A stretch of DNA of 15,601 nucleotides from positions 1-15,601 of the forward strand of contig DEQO01000109.1 of assembly GCA_002360495.1 (NCBI GenBank), given 5' to 3'. Positions within the stretch are counted from its first letter, which is position 1, and each line of letters begins with the position of its first letter. Below are positions 1-7,154 of this stretch, in pieces. A program made the position numbers and the translations under genes. Under the pieces are notes generated by a model. That model was not told the DNA's origin. It saw only the letters and a list, made by a program, of their open reading frames with translations, and ran no database searches. The DNA is from Flavobacteriales bacterium UBA3364. Its GTDB lineage: Bacteria; Bacteroidota; Bacteroidia; Flavobacteriales_F; PHOS-HE28.

Positions 1-112
1 TCTGGCGGTGGTCGCGGCAGGCATTGGGACCCATCGGCTGGCTGTTGGGATGGTCGCCGTTGTTGAAGGCGCAGGTGCGTTCGAAAGCCATGGCATCCTT
101 GCGCAAAGCCAT
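1..112 (-). CDS. Partial CDS of unknown function, 5' end only
   Basis: The reading frame is open from an ATG at 112 to the window edge (37 codons). The last 30 codons, from the second ATG at 91, end almost always in C or G, as in the neighbouring genes and unlike the other frames here, so it is probably coding. It would start 14 nt after the stop of the upstream protease gene on the same strand, which fits a fifth gene in that run. The start could be 112 or the in-frame ATG at 91. The visible peptide has two Cys and many Asn, Asp and His residues but no signal peptide or motif I recognise. The function cannot be assigned. Confidence 0.45.
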   Translation of the reverse strand, partial: MALRKDAMAFERTCAFNNGDHPNSQPMGPNACRDHRQ

Positions 113-126
113 GTCCGGAAGGAATG

Positions 127-1248
127 CTACTGCTTGATGAACCGCAACGGTGGGCCGCTCTGCCCATGGACGAAGTAGCTTCCGGGCTGAAGTTGGCTGA
201 CGTCCCACGAGTCGCCGTTCCTGGAATGGACCGATGAGCGACCACTCAGATCGGTGATGAGCAGCTTATCATACGTGGAACAACTGATCCGCAGTTGATC
301 ATCCACAGGATTCGGCCAGACGCCGCAGGAAGCGGGGGCGTGGTGCTCAAGCAGGCCAACATTCGGATCCACCACCCAACCGATGTCACGCATTACCCCG
401 ATGACGATAGGACCGGGCCAATGGTTCGATTGGCCTGGTGAGACGTGCGGCGTCATCAGCTCATTCGGGTTGCCAGTGGGATAGGTCGCTTCATTGAGGT
501 GCACGCAACTGCTCCCGGATTCATACGGGGAAGGAGAGTAGATGCGGATGACCGCCCCGCCGCTCCCGATCAACCCGTTCGTTCCGTTCCATCTCAATTG
601 GCCGCTGGTGAAAAGCGAGCCAAGGGTATTCGACGGGTTCGCGACATCGGTGAGCATGGTGAGGTCTTGGGCTTGAAGGAAGCGATCGAAGATGCCGGGC
701 AGTGTATCCAGCTCAGGCCAGGGGAAGGTGGTGGTCAACGGCGCGATATCACTTGCTTGTATCGCGCCAAAGGAGCCCTCCGCGCCTTCTTTCTTGGTCA
801 GGCCAAGGAAACCAAGGCCGTGGCCGAGCTCATGTAGGAAAACGCTTACGAGATCGTATTGTCCGGCCGGTGGATCGCCATCAAGTCCGAGGTACCAATT
901 CGTGCTGCTGTTCAGGTAAACGTTGATGTCGTCCTCCCCGGGGTTGAGTTCAGCTTGGTTGATGCTGTTGACGAGTGCGGTCGGGTACCAAGTGGAATCC
1001 ACTGGTGCGCCTGGGAAATCCTTACGGCCGTTCGGGAAGGTCACCCCCAACGAACTGCCCCCGAGGGCCGTCCAACTCACGCTCACCTTGATGGGCACAT
1101 CGCTGACCAGTATGCCGCCCCAGATCCCGGCCGCGTGCTCGATCGCGGGTTGTGCTTGGATCGGTGTGCCGAAGTGCACGATGGAGAAGGTGGCGGCGGG
1201 GGAGGAGGCCGTCACCAGAAGGACGATGAAGATGAGCGGGATCCGCAT
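127..1248 (-). CDS. Secreted zinc metalloprotease (HELGH family) with T9SS C-terminal sorting domain
   Basis: This is a 373-residue secreted protein. Residues 1-19 form a signal peptide (MRIPLIFIVLLVTASSPAA). The sequence HELGHGLGF at 139-147 is a zinc-protease motif with catalytic Glu140 and ligands His139 and His143. The spacing matches the metzincin pattern HExxHxxGxxH/D, but the third-ligand position (149) is Gly. Further along, ELMTP at 263-267 may be a Met-turn-like element, and MRDIGW at 286-291 resembles the end of the catalytic domain in related secreted proteins. Residues about 308-373 (WPNP, then ITDLSGR, then LQPGSYFV and a basic end RFIKQ) look like a type A T9SS C-terminal domain, so the protein is probably exported through the outer membrane and either anchored or released. 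It lies 27 nt after the M1 peptidase gene. The substrate is unknown. The protease call is good; the exact family is not settled. Confidence 0.82.
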   Translation of the reverse strand: MRIPLIFIVLLVTASSPAATFSIVHFGTPIQAQPAIEHAAGIWGGILVSDVPIKVSVSWTALGGSSLGVTFPNGRKDFPGAPVDSTWYPTALVNSINQAELNPGEDDINVYLNSSTNWYLGLDGDPPAGQYDLVSVFLHELGHGLGFLGLTKKEGAEGSFGAIQASDIAPLTTTFPWPELDTLPGIFDRFLQAQDLTMLTDVANPSNTLGSLFTSGQLRWNGTNGLIGSGGAVIRIYSPSPYESGSSCVHLNEATYPTGNPNELMTPHVSPGQSNHWPGPIVIGVMRDIGWVVDPNVGLLEHHAPASCGVWPNPVDDQLRISCSTYDKLLITDLSGRSSVHSRNGDSWDVSQLQPGSYFVHGQSGPPLRFIKQ

Positions 1249-1252
1249 GGCC

Positions 1253-1260
1253 CGAACTTA
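1253..1260 (-). promoter_or_regulatory. Promoter-like box before the metalloprotease gene
   Basis: On the minus strand the 8-mer TAAGTTCG resembles the Bacteroidota -7 box TAnnTTTG with one mismatch. It ends 4 nt before the ATG. A TTG (1277-1279) lies 16 nt upstream, slightly closer than the usual 19-21. If it is active, transcription would begin at or next to the start codon. This is weak evidence on its own. Confidence 0.25.
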
Positions 1261-1275
1261 GGCGAAAACCGTCGT

Positions 1276-3024
1276 TCAAGGCTTCGGGTGGGCGGTGCCG
1301 TTGCGCTGCATGCTTAGCTCCCGCTTCAGCACACGCTTGGCCATCATCCGGTCCTGGACATACCAGTTCCGGTCCACCTGCAAGGCGACAACTCTCGAGC
1401 CGCTGGCAAGGCTGCTCCACGCAGTCCCACAACTTACGGTCCCATCGTCAATGCAGTTCAGGCGAACAGGCATGGTGAAACCAGGCAGGCAGTTGGACCA
1501 GCGCGCATAGGACCGGCGCTTGTATCTACCCCATTCCAGCACCGGCACCTGCGTCGTGCGTAAGTACTGATCGAAGATGCTCTTGTTCAGCAACGACTTC
1601 GTGCGCTCATTGAAGTTGATCATGAAGTCCTCCACCTCCGCGCTCGTGGTCACCTTGTGATGGAAGCGTCGGTTCATCTCCAGCAGCATGGCCTTGAAGG
1701 CGCTATCGCCCACGATGTGCCGGATCATGTGGATCAGGTTGGCCCCTTTGTAGTACATATCACCGCTGCCTTCCTCGTTCACGCCGTAGTGGCCGATCAC
1801 AGGCTTGTCGTTGCGGATCTTGTTGCGCAGGCCGATGACATATTCCTCTGCAGCTTCTTTGCCTTGCTGGCACTCGGTGAAGATGGTCTCGCTGTAGTTG
1901 GTGAACCCTTCGTGCACCCACATGTCGGCGATGTCTGCGGTGGTGATGCTATTGCCGAACCATTCGTGGCCGCTCTCGTGGATGATGATGAAGTCCCATT
2001 CCAACCCGTGGCCACTGCCGCTGAGGTCGCTGCCTCGATAGCCGTTCATGAAGTTATTGCCATAGGCGATGGCGCTTTGGTGCTCCATGCCGAGGTGCGG
2101 CGCTTCTACCAGTTTGTAGCCGTCCTTGTAGAACGGATAGGGGCCGAACCAGTCCTCGAAACACGTCAGCATGATCGGGGCCTGCTTGAACTGTTCCCTG
2201 GCCTTGGCCTCGTTCGGCGCCAACACCCCGTAGTCACAGTCCAATGCTCCCGCACGCCCTTGGTAGATCTCGTTCCAATGGGCATACCTACCGATGTAAG
2301 GCACCAGGTTGTACGTGTTGATCGGCTCCCTCACATGCCAGTTCCAGGTGGTGGTGCCATCGGTGTTCTTCCAGGTGCTCACCAGACGACCGTTGCCGAT
2401 GGCTTGCAGGCTATCCGGCACGGTTATACGAAGCGTCGCCCCATCCTCCGGCTCATCGCTCTGGTGGTCTTTGCACGGGTACCAGACGCTGGCACCGAGG
2501 CCTTGGCAAGCCACGCTCATCCAAGGGGTGCCTGTGCTGTCGGTGCGCCAGATCCAGCCACCATCCCATGGTGGGTTCTTTGCGGCCTTGGGCACGCCAT
2601 GGTATAGGAGCATGACGGTGTTTGCTTCACCCGCTCTCATGGGACGTGCCAGGTCGAGCCAGATGATGTCGCCATCGCGCTCGAAGGCCAGGGACCGTTG
2701 ACGGATGCTGATGGTCCCATCGATGAAGGCAGGCTCGTCCACGAGGATGCTGTCCACCACGAGCGGCTGTTGCAGGTCGATCTGCATGCGGCGGCCTTCC
2801 GCTACGGCATCGAAAGAGATGGTGGTGGTGCCACGGATGGACCGTTCGGCGTGATCGGGGCGCACCCACACATCATAGCTCAAGACGTTCCACCACGAAC
2901 GTTCGGGACCGATGCCACCGCGCAGGCTGTCGGCATGGGAAAAAGCGCTGCGTTGCTCGTTGAGTTGAGCGGTCGTGTACGTTCCGGTCAACAAGAGGAC
3001 TGGGACGAGAATTGCGCGCAGCAT
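1276..3024 (-). CDS. Secreted M1 family aminopeptidase
   Basis: This 582-residue exported metallopeptidase probably removes N-terminal amino acids from peptides in the periplasm or outside the cell. A signal peptide ends near Ala19-Gln20. The gluzincin signature is complete: HESGH at 349-353, then 18 residues, then Glu372 in WVHEGF. GMEHQ at 312-316 stands where many M1 enzymes have GxMEN, the substrate amino-group binding loop. Tyr425 in YYKGANL is the likely transition-state-stabilising Tyr. An N-terminal beta domain (about 40-250) precedes the catalytic domain (about 260-480). Only a short beta-rich tail follows, with no helical C-terminal domain of the LTA4H or aminopeptidase N type, and no T9SS domain. 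It lies 38 nt after the small secreted-protein gene and 27 nt before the metalloprotease gene, so it is probably in the same transcript. The family call is firm; the substrate preference is unknown. Confidence 0.93.
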   Translation of the reverse strand: MLRAILVPVLLLTGTYTTAQLNEQRSAFSHADSLRGGIGPERSWWNVLSYDVWVRPDHAERSIRGTTTISFDAVAEGRRMQIDLQQPLVVDSILVDEPAFIDGTISIRQRSLAFERDGDIIWLDLARPMRAGEANTVMLLYHGVPKAAKNPPWDGGWIWRTDSTGTPWMSVACQGLGASVWYPCKDHQSDEPEDGATLRITVPDSLQAIGNGRLVSTWKNTDGTTTWNWHVREPINTYNLVPYIGRYAHWNEIYQGRAGALDCDYGVLAPNEAKAREQFKQAPIMLTCFEDWFGPYPFYKDGYKLVEAPHLGMEHQSAIAYGNNFMNGYRGSDLSGSGHGLEWDFIIIHESGHEWFGNSITTADIADMWVHEGFTNYSETIFTECQQGKEAAEEYVIGLRNKIRNDKPVIGHYGVNEEGSGDMYYKGANLIHMIRHIVGDSAFKAMLLEMNRRFHHKVTTSAEVEDFMINFNERTKSLLNKSIFDQYLRTTQVPVLEWGRYKRRSYARWSNCLPGFTMPVRLNCIDDGTVSCGTAWSSLASGSRVVALQVDRNWYVQDRMMAKRVLKRELSMQRNGTAHPKP

Positions 3025-3062
3025 GCGGGCAAGGTAGCTGCGTTGTGGTCCTGACAGCGAGG

Positions 3063-3416
3063 TCAGGGGTGTGCAGGGGCAGGTGTGACGGGCTGTTCAA
3101 GGGGCTGCTCCAGCATCACCACTTCCAGTTTGCGCATTCCGTACTTCGCCTTCAAGGTATTTCGGCTGTCGTTGCCTTCTTCAGGCGTGGCAAAACGCAA
3201 CACGTCGATGTCCGTTACTTCCTTCAGCTCAGGGAACCGCTCCTTGTATTGTTCAATGAGCTTGGGTGTTGTATAAGCCTCTGTGGTCTCGATCAACGGT
3301 GTGATGTAAACGATGGGCCCATTGCGCCAATTGCCGACGGCATGGCTCCAGATCTGCTTTTGGGCGCTGGCGGTGAACGTGCTGATGAGCAGTGAAAGCG
3401 TTAAGAGCGTTTTCAT
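3063..3416 (-). CDS. Small secreted protein of unknown function (117 aa)
   Basis: I do not recognise this protein. It has a clear signal peptide (MKTLLTLSLLISTFTASAQ, cleavage after about residue 18-19), leaving a mature chain of about 98 residues. There are no Cys residues, no lipobox and no T9SS domain. The mature part begins with a beta-like stretch (IVYITPLIETTEAY), followed by a charged mixed region and a beta strand (KLEVVMLEQP), and ends in a Pro-rich tail. It sits between the GH20 gene (46 nt upstream) and the M1 peptidase gene (38 nt downstream) on the same strand. It may be a periplasmic accessory to that set, but this rests only on position. The start is supported by the signal peptide directly after the ATG. 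Confidence 0.75.
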   Translation of the reverse strand: MKTLLTLSLLISTFTASAQKQIWSHAVGNWRNGPIVYITPLIETTEAYTTPKLIEQYKERFPELKEVTDIDVLRFATPEEGNDSRNTLKAKYGMRKLEVVMLEQPLEQPVTPAPAHP

Positions 3417-3449
3417 TTTCCGGGATCCTTGGAGGAACTAGTGATCGAG

Positions 3450-3457
3450 CAAAGATC
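3450..3457 (-). promoter_or_regulatory. Possible internal promoter -7 box
   Basis: GATCTTTG on the minus strand partly matches TAnnTTTG. It lies in the 46-nt gap between the GH20 gene and the small secreted-protein gene, 33 nt before the ATG. A TTG lies 16 nt further upstream, inside the GH20 3' end. It could give the downstream genes independent expression. The match is imperfect. Confidence 0.25.
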
Positions 3458-3462
3458 ATACC

Positions 3463-5703
3463 TCAGCGCACTTCAACCTCGTCCAGGAACATCCATGCTG
3501 CATTACCCGCGCCGGGGAGGCCCTCGGGGATCTTGCCGGGGTGCTTCGCGGTCAAGCGGACGTAGCGCGTTCTCCCGGCGACATCGAACTTGAAGGCCCT
3601 GCGGCCCACACCGGGATCCACCTTATGGGAACCCAGTTGAACGAAGGTCTTGCCGTCGCGGCTGGTGCTGAACTCCACCTGCTCGGGCAAATGGATCCAG
3701 CTGTGCGGCTCGTTCAACGCACCGATGCCGATGGTGCGGACATCTTGTTCACTGCCCAGGTCCACGGTGATGGTGACGCCCTCGCGCCATCCCAGCCACT
3801 CGGTGTTCACGCGTTTCTCGCCCGCTGTGATCCCGTCCACGAGGGTGAAGGCGCCGCCGTCGTTGTAGCGCTCATTGGGTTGGACGCTCAGTGTGATCTG
3901 TTGTGCGGTGGCTGAGTTGAACATGAACTGCCGCTCGCTCACAGGTCCGACGATCCCATCTTTTTCGGACCGGGCCCGCAGCCTGGTATCGCTGTCCAGT
4001 ACCAGCGGCACGGTGTATCCGAACCAATCGGGTGAACCTTCCTCCTGATGGGCGATGATCCCCGAAGCGGAGGTGCTGAGTTGGACTTCGATGGTGCCGG
4101 CGACCTTGCCTCGTCGCGGAAGTATGGAAACCTGGTAAAGGCTCTTACTCGCGTTCACTTTCATCGCCTCCAGCTTTGGGAGATCGCTCTCCAACCTTCG
4201 TATGAAGTCCTTCTCATCCCGCTTCTTCTTCGGCGTCCATAGCACCTCGGCCAGCGCAAGCATGCGCGGTACGGCCATGTATTCAACGTGCTCGGGCGTA
4301 AGGATGTACTCCGTCCATACGTTGCCCTGCGCGCCGAGGATGTACTTGTGCTCTTCGGGCTTCAGCTCGGCGGGAATGGGTTCGTAGCTGTACACCTTCT
4401 GCACCGTGGTGTAACCCCCGATGGCCAGCGGCTCGTTCGCGGGATCGCCCTGGTAGTGGTCGAAGTAGCAATGGCTGCCCGGGCTCATCACCACGTTGTG
4501 CTTCTCCTTCGCTGCGGCTATGCCGCCCTCGGTGCCGCGCCAGCTCATCACAGCTGCGTTCGGCGCAAGCCCGCCCTCGAGGATCTCGTCCCATCCGATG
4601 ATCGTACGCCCTTTGTTGTTCACGAACTTCTCGATGCGCTGGATGAAATAGCTCTGCAGTTCGTGCTCGTCCTTCAGCCCGTTCGTCTTCATCCGTGCCT
4701 GGCATTTCGCACAGGTCTTCCAGCGCTCCTTGGGGCACTCGTCACCACCGATGTGGATCATCTCGCTGGGGAAGAGGTCCATCACCTCGGTGAGCACGTC
4801 CTCGAGCACGGTGAACACGCTGTCGTTGCCCGCGCAGAACACATCATCGAACACGCCCCAGCCGCGTTGCACTTCGTACGGACCTCCCGTGCAGCCCAAT
4901 TGCGGGTAAGCCGCCAACGCGGCCATCGCATGACCCGGCATCTCGATCTCGGGCACTACGGTGATGTGCCGCGCCTTTGCGTAGGCCACCACATCGCGGA
5001 TCTCGTCCTGCGTGTAAAATCCACCGTACGGGATGCTGTCGTACTCGCGCCTGCTGTACGGTCCGATCTGCGATCCACTGCGCCATGCGCCCACTTCGGT
5101 GAGTTTCGGGTACTTCTTGATCTCGATGCGCCAACCCTGGTCCTCGGTAAGGTGCCAGTGGAAGCTGTTCATCTTGTAGCGTGCCAGCAGGTCGATGTAC
5201 TTCTTGGTGAACTCCACCGACCAGAAATGGCGGCAGGCATCGAGGTGCATCCCCCGCCATGGGAAGCGCGGCCAGTCGGTGATGGTGAGGCAGGGGAGCG
5301 TGCCCGAGGCGCGGCCTTGCTCGAGGAGTTGGATGAGCGTGCGGGATCCCCGGTAGATGCCTTCTTCAGCTATTGCATTGATCGTTATTCCATCGGGTGT
5401 CACGCTCACCTGGTGCCATTCATCCGGCAGGACCGTGTCCGGTTGGATCAAGTTCAGGCTGATGCGGACGGGGACCTCACAGCGGATCCGGTCGTCAGGG
5501 TGCAGGGCATCGATCTCCGCATACAAGGACCCGGAGAGTGAGGCTGGCAATGGTTCCCGCGATTCCACGGTCCATGGACAAACCAGCGAGCAGGTCCCTT
5601 CGGTCAAGCGCATTTCAACAGGCTCCGGTATGATCGAGGGTAACCCGCGTTGCTGGGCCGAAACGTTGATCGATAGGAGCAGTAGGACGGGGAGCGAACG
5701 CAT
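3463..5703 (-). CDS. Beta-N-acetylhexosaminidase (GH20) with C-terminal discoidin-like domain
   Basis: This 746-residue exported glycosidase removes terminal beta-linked GlcNAc or GalNAc from chitin oligomers, glycans or peptidoglycan fragments. The start at 5703 was chosen because the signal peptide (MRSLPVLLLLSINVSA) follows directly; an in-frame ATG 33 nt upstream would put a charged stretch in front of it. A GH20b-type N-terminal domain (about 22-140) leads to the TIM barrel (about 145-500). The barrel holds WRGMHLDACRHF, HWHLTEDQGW, the catalytic pair Asp321-Glu322 in HIGGDECPKERW (substrate-assisted mechanism), WDEILEGG and QGNVWTEY. A chitobiase/hexosaminidase C-terminal beta domain (about 540-600) and a discoidin-like, probably carbohydrate-binding, domain (about 610-746) follow. 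It is the first gene of the exported-hydrolase run and is divergent from rpsP. The family is certain; the natural substrate is not. Confidence 0.96.
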   Translation of the reverse strand: MRSLPVLLLLSINVSAQQRGLPSIIPEPVEMRLTEGTCSLVCPWTVESREPLPASLSGSLYAEIDALHPDDRIRCEVPVRISLNLIQPDTVLPDEWHQVSVTPDGITINAIAEEGIYRGSRTLIQLLEQGRASGTLPCLTITDWPRFPWRGMHLDACRHFWSVEFTKKYIDLLARYKMNSFHWHLTEDQGWRIEIKKYPKLTEVGAWRSGSQIGPYSRREYDSIPYGGFYTQDEIRDVVAYAKARHITVVPEIEMPGHAMAALAAYPQLGCTGGPYEVQRGWGVFDDVFCAGNDSVFTVLEDVLTEVMDLFPSEMIHIGGDECPKERWKTCAKCQARMKTNGLKDEHELQSYFIQRIEKFVNNKGRTIIGWDEILEGGLAPNAAVMSWRGTEGGIAAAKEKHNVVMSPGSHCYFDHYQGDPANEPLAIGGYTTVQKVYSYEPIPAELKPEEHKYILGAQGNVWTEYILTPEHVEYMAVPRMLALAEVLWTPKKKRDEKDFIRRLESDLPKLEAMKVNASKSLYQVSILPRRGKVAGTIEVQLSTSASGIIAHQEEGSPDWFGYTVPLVLDSDTRLRARSEKDGIVGPVSERQFMFNSATAQQITLSVQPNERYNDGGAFTLVDGITAGEKRVNTEWLGWREGVTITVDLGSEQDVRTIGIGALNEPHSWIHLPEQVEFSTSRDGKTFVQLGSHKVDPGVGRRAFKFDVAGRTRYVRLTAKHPGKIPEGLPGAGNAAWMFLDEVEVR

Positions 5704-5708
5704 GGCGG

Positions 5709-5716
5709 TAAAGTTG
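5709..5716 (-). promoter_or_regulatory. Degenerate -7-like box before the GH20 gene
   Basis: CAACTTTA on the minus strand is a two-mismatch version of TAnnTTTG and ends 5 nt before the ATG. No clear TTG lies 19-21 nt upstream. It is listed because the same arrangement recurs at other gene starts in the window. Confidence 0.15.
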
Positions 5717-5764
5717 CACCGATCCCACCGCGCCACATCCGCTCACCGCCTAAGCCAAGAGATA

Positions 5765-5786
5765 AGTAGCTAGCGGCCAGTAGCTA
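5765..5786. repeat. Short direct repeat AGTAGCTA x2
   Basis: AGTAGCTA occurs at 5765-5772 and again at 5779-5786, separated by GCGGCC. It lies in the 167-nt divergent region between the GH20 gene and rpsP, upstream of the rpsP promoter. The 14-bp period is not a full helical turn multiple. It could be a pair of protein sites or a remnant of an intergenic repeat. Confidence 0.4.
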
Positions 5787-5802
5787 ACACCTGGTGGCAA
5801 CA

Positions 5803-5834
5803 TTTGCATTTACCAGGTATTTCCCCCACATTTG
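5803..5834 (+). promoter_or_regulatory. Promoter of rpsP (Bacteroidota -33/-7 type)
   Basis: TTTG at 5803-5806 is followed after 20 nt by CACATTTG at 5827-5834, which matches the Bacteroidota housekeeping pattern TTTG-N19/21-TAnnTTTG with one mismatch in the -7 box. Transcription would start near 5840, giving a leader of about 30 nt with no Shine-Dalgarno sequence. Confidence 0.6.
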
Positions 5835-5870
5835 CACCCCCAATTCCGGGACCTAAACACAAACCGCGAC

Positions 5871-6401
5871 ATGCCAACTCGCATCCGCCTTCAGAGAAAA
5901 GGCAAAAAAGGCCGGCCCTACTATCACGTTGTAGTAGCCGATTCCCGCTCACCACGCGACGGGAAGTACATTGAAAGGATCGGTGCCTATGATCCCAACC
6001 AGAACCCAGCATTCGTTGAGGTGAACACCGACAAGGCGTTGGATTGGCTCCAGAAAGGTGCCCAGCCCAGCGATACCTGCCGGGCCATCCTCAGCTATAG
6101 CGGTGTGGTGTACAAGAACCACCTCGCCAACGGCGTGAAGAAAGGTGCATTCGACCAGGCAGAAGCCGATCGTCGTTTCGACATCTGGAAGAACGAGAAG
6201 AACGCCAAGATCGAAGGCAAGAAGAACAAATTGGCCGAAGGTGCGGGTGCTGCTGCAAAAGCCCGTCTCGAGGCTGAGAAGAAGGTCGCCGCCAACATGG
6301 CTGCAGCACTCAGCGCGAAGCTGGCCGCTGCAACCTCCGTTGCTCCGCCCGCAGCAGAAGAAGCGCCCGCAGCAGAAGCCGACGCTCCAGCAGCCGAGTA
6401 A
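5871..6401 (+). CDS. rpsP: 30S ribosomal protein bS16
   Basis: This is ribosomal protein bS16, which binds 16S rRNA and helps assemble the 30S body. Residues 1-80 carry the family signature: MPTRIRLQRKGKKGRPYYHV at the N-terminus, then SPRDGKYIERIGAYDP. The protein is 176 residues, about twice the 80-90 of the E. coli type. Residues about 85-176 are a Lys-rich helical stretch that turns into an Ala/Glu/Pro-rich acidic tail (AAEEAPAAEADAPAAE). A long tail is common in Bacteroidota bS16. The ATG at 5871 was chosen because it begins the conserved MPTRIRL; an in-frame TTG at 5832 lies inside the promoter box. A strong terminator follows, so rpsP is probably expressed apart from rimM. Confidence 0.97.
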   Translation: MPTRIRLQRKGKKGRPYYHVVVADSRSPRDGKYIERIGAYDPNQNPAFVEVNTDKALDWLQKGAQPSDTCRAILSYSGVVYKNHLANGVKKGAFDQAEADRRFDIWKNEKNAKIEGKKNKLAEGAGAAAKARLEAEKKVAANMAAALSAKLAAATSVAPPAAEEAPAAEADAPAAE

Positions 6402-6417
6402 TTCCCCTACGTGAACG

Positions 6418-6451
6418 AAGCCCGTGTTCCGCAAGGAGCACGGGCTTTTTT
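6418..6451 (+). terminator. Rho-independent terminator of rpsP
   Basis: A perfect 9-bp stem, AAGCCCGTG (6418-6426) with CACGGGCTT (6439-6447), has a 12-nt loop and runs into six T residues (6446-6451). It lies 17 nt after the rpsP stop codon. Confidence 0.9.
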
Positions 6452-6455
6452 GTGT

Positions 6456-6545
6456 GGGTTGGTTGTTCGTAGTTGATCGTTGTTCGGCTGTTGTTCCCAC
6501 CAGGCGTCGGAAGTAGCCCATCAACCAGCAACTGACAACTAGCCC
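6456..6545. repeat. Imperfect GTTG/CAAC-rich inverted repeat
   Basis: The left arm (6456-6485) is rich in GTTG and GTTGTT, and the right arm (6519-6545) is rich in CAAC. Reverse-complementing the right arm aligns it to the left arm along about 25 bp with a few mismatches and one 3-nt gap. The element occupies most of the non-coding space between the rpsP terminator and rimM. It has no coding potential. It looks like an intergenic palindromic element of the kind that recurs in genomes, but only one copy is visible here. Confidence 0.45.
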
Positions 6546-6612
6546 CAAGTCCACTGAACACGACTTGACCGGCCTCTCACAACTGAACGCACCCACAAAC
6601 CCGCCCCCTTCG

Positions 6613-6620
6613 TAATTTTC
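6613..6620 (+). promoter_or_regulatory. Promoter-like box before rimM
   Basis: TAATTTTC differs from TAnnTTTG only at the last base and ends 4 nt before the rimM ATG, separated by CCCC. No TTG lies at the usual distance upstream. As rpsP has its own terminator, rimM needs a promoter in this gap. If this is it, the mRNA would be leaderless. Confidence 0.3.
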
Positions 6621-6624
6621 CCCC

Positions 6625-7149
6625 ATGGACCTCGAAAGCCTTCACCGGATCGGCAGGTTGGGCAAGCCTTGGGGGCACCAAGGCGAGCTTACGGTCCACC
6701 TGGAGGAATGCGACCCGGAGGACTTGGTCCATGCCGGATCCCTGTTCGTGGATATTGAAGGGCAGAAGGTGCCGTTCTTCTTCAGCAAATTGCACGACAA
6801 GGGCCGCGATGTGCTGGTCAAGTTCGACGACTTCGACGATCCACAAAGCGCGGGGATCCTGGTGGGCCGTGACCTCTATGCACCACCCGGCCTGCTATCG
6901 GACGGTAGCGACGAAAGCTGGGATCCCGAGGAGTTCATCGGCATGATCGTGCGGGATGAGGAGCACGGTGATCTGGGGGAAGTAACGGGCATCGAAGGCT
7001 CCGCGAAGAACCCGGTGCTCGTTATCCTGCACGGTGAACAGGAGGTGATGGTACCCTTGGCCGAGGAGATGATCCTGGGCATCGATCCGGACACCAATTC
7101 GCTGCTGGTGCGCACGCCGCCAGGTTTGGTGGATATGTACCGGGGCTGA
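6625..7149 (+). CDS. rimM: Ribosome maturation factor RimM
   Basis: RimM is a 30S assembly factor that binds protein uS19 and helps mature the head domain and the 3' part of 16S rRNA. The 174-residue length is typical. The N-terminal RimM domain opens with IGRLGKPWGHQGELTV (9-24), the family hallmark, and continues through FDDFDDPQSAGILVGRDLY (67-85). A PRC-barrel domain (about 100-170) contains FIGMIVRDEEHGDLGEV and the conserved MVPLAEEMILGIDPDT. No Shine-Dalgarno sequence precedes the ATG. The gene follows rpsP, as is usual in bacteria, but trmD and rplS, which often follow in other phyla, are absent. The methyltransferase gene starts 5 nt after its stop and is probably cotranscribed. Confidence 0.96.
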   Translation: MDLESLHRIGRLGKPWGHQGELTVHLEECDPEDLVHAGSLFVDIEGQKVPFFFSKLHDKGRDVLVKFDDFDDPQSAGILVGRDLYAPPGLLSDGSDESWDPEEFIGMIVRDEEHGDLGEVTGIEGSAKNPVLVILHGEQEVMVPLAEEMILGIDPDTNSLLVRTPPGLVDMYRG

Positions 7150-7154
7150 AGTCC

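Noticed and set aside
1276..1432. Possible frameshift or truncation at the C-terminus of the M1 peptidase
   Set aside because: The catalytic domain is complete, the tail keeps normal codon use up to the stop, and no continuation appears in another frame.
1657..2607. A 316-codon plus-strand open frame opposite the M1 peptidase gene
   Set aside because: It is a shadow of the M1 catalytic region, with no family signature and no plausible start context.
4288..5541. A 417-codon plus-strand open frame opposite the GH20 gene
   Set aside because: It is antisense to clear GH20 motifs, has no recognisable domain, and arises because high-GC codons leave the opposite frame free of stops.
5832..5870. 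TTG start giving bS16 13 extra N-terminal residues
   Set aside because: The TTG lies within the -7 promoter box, and MPTRIRL is the conserved bS16 N-terminus.
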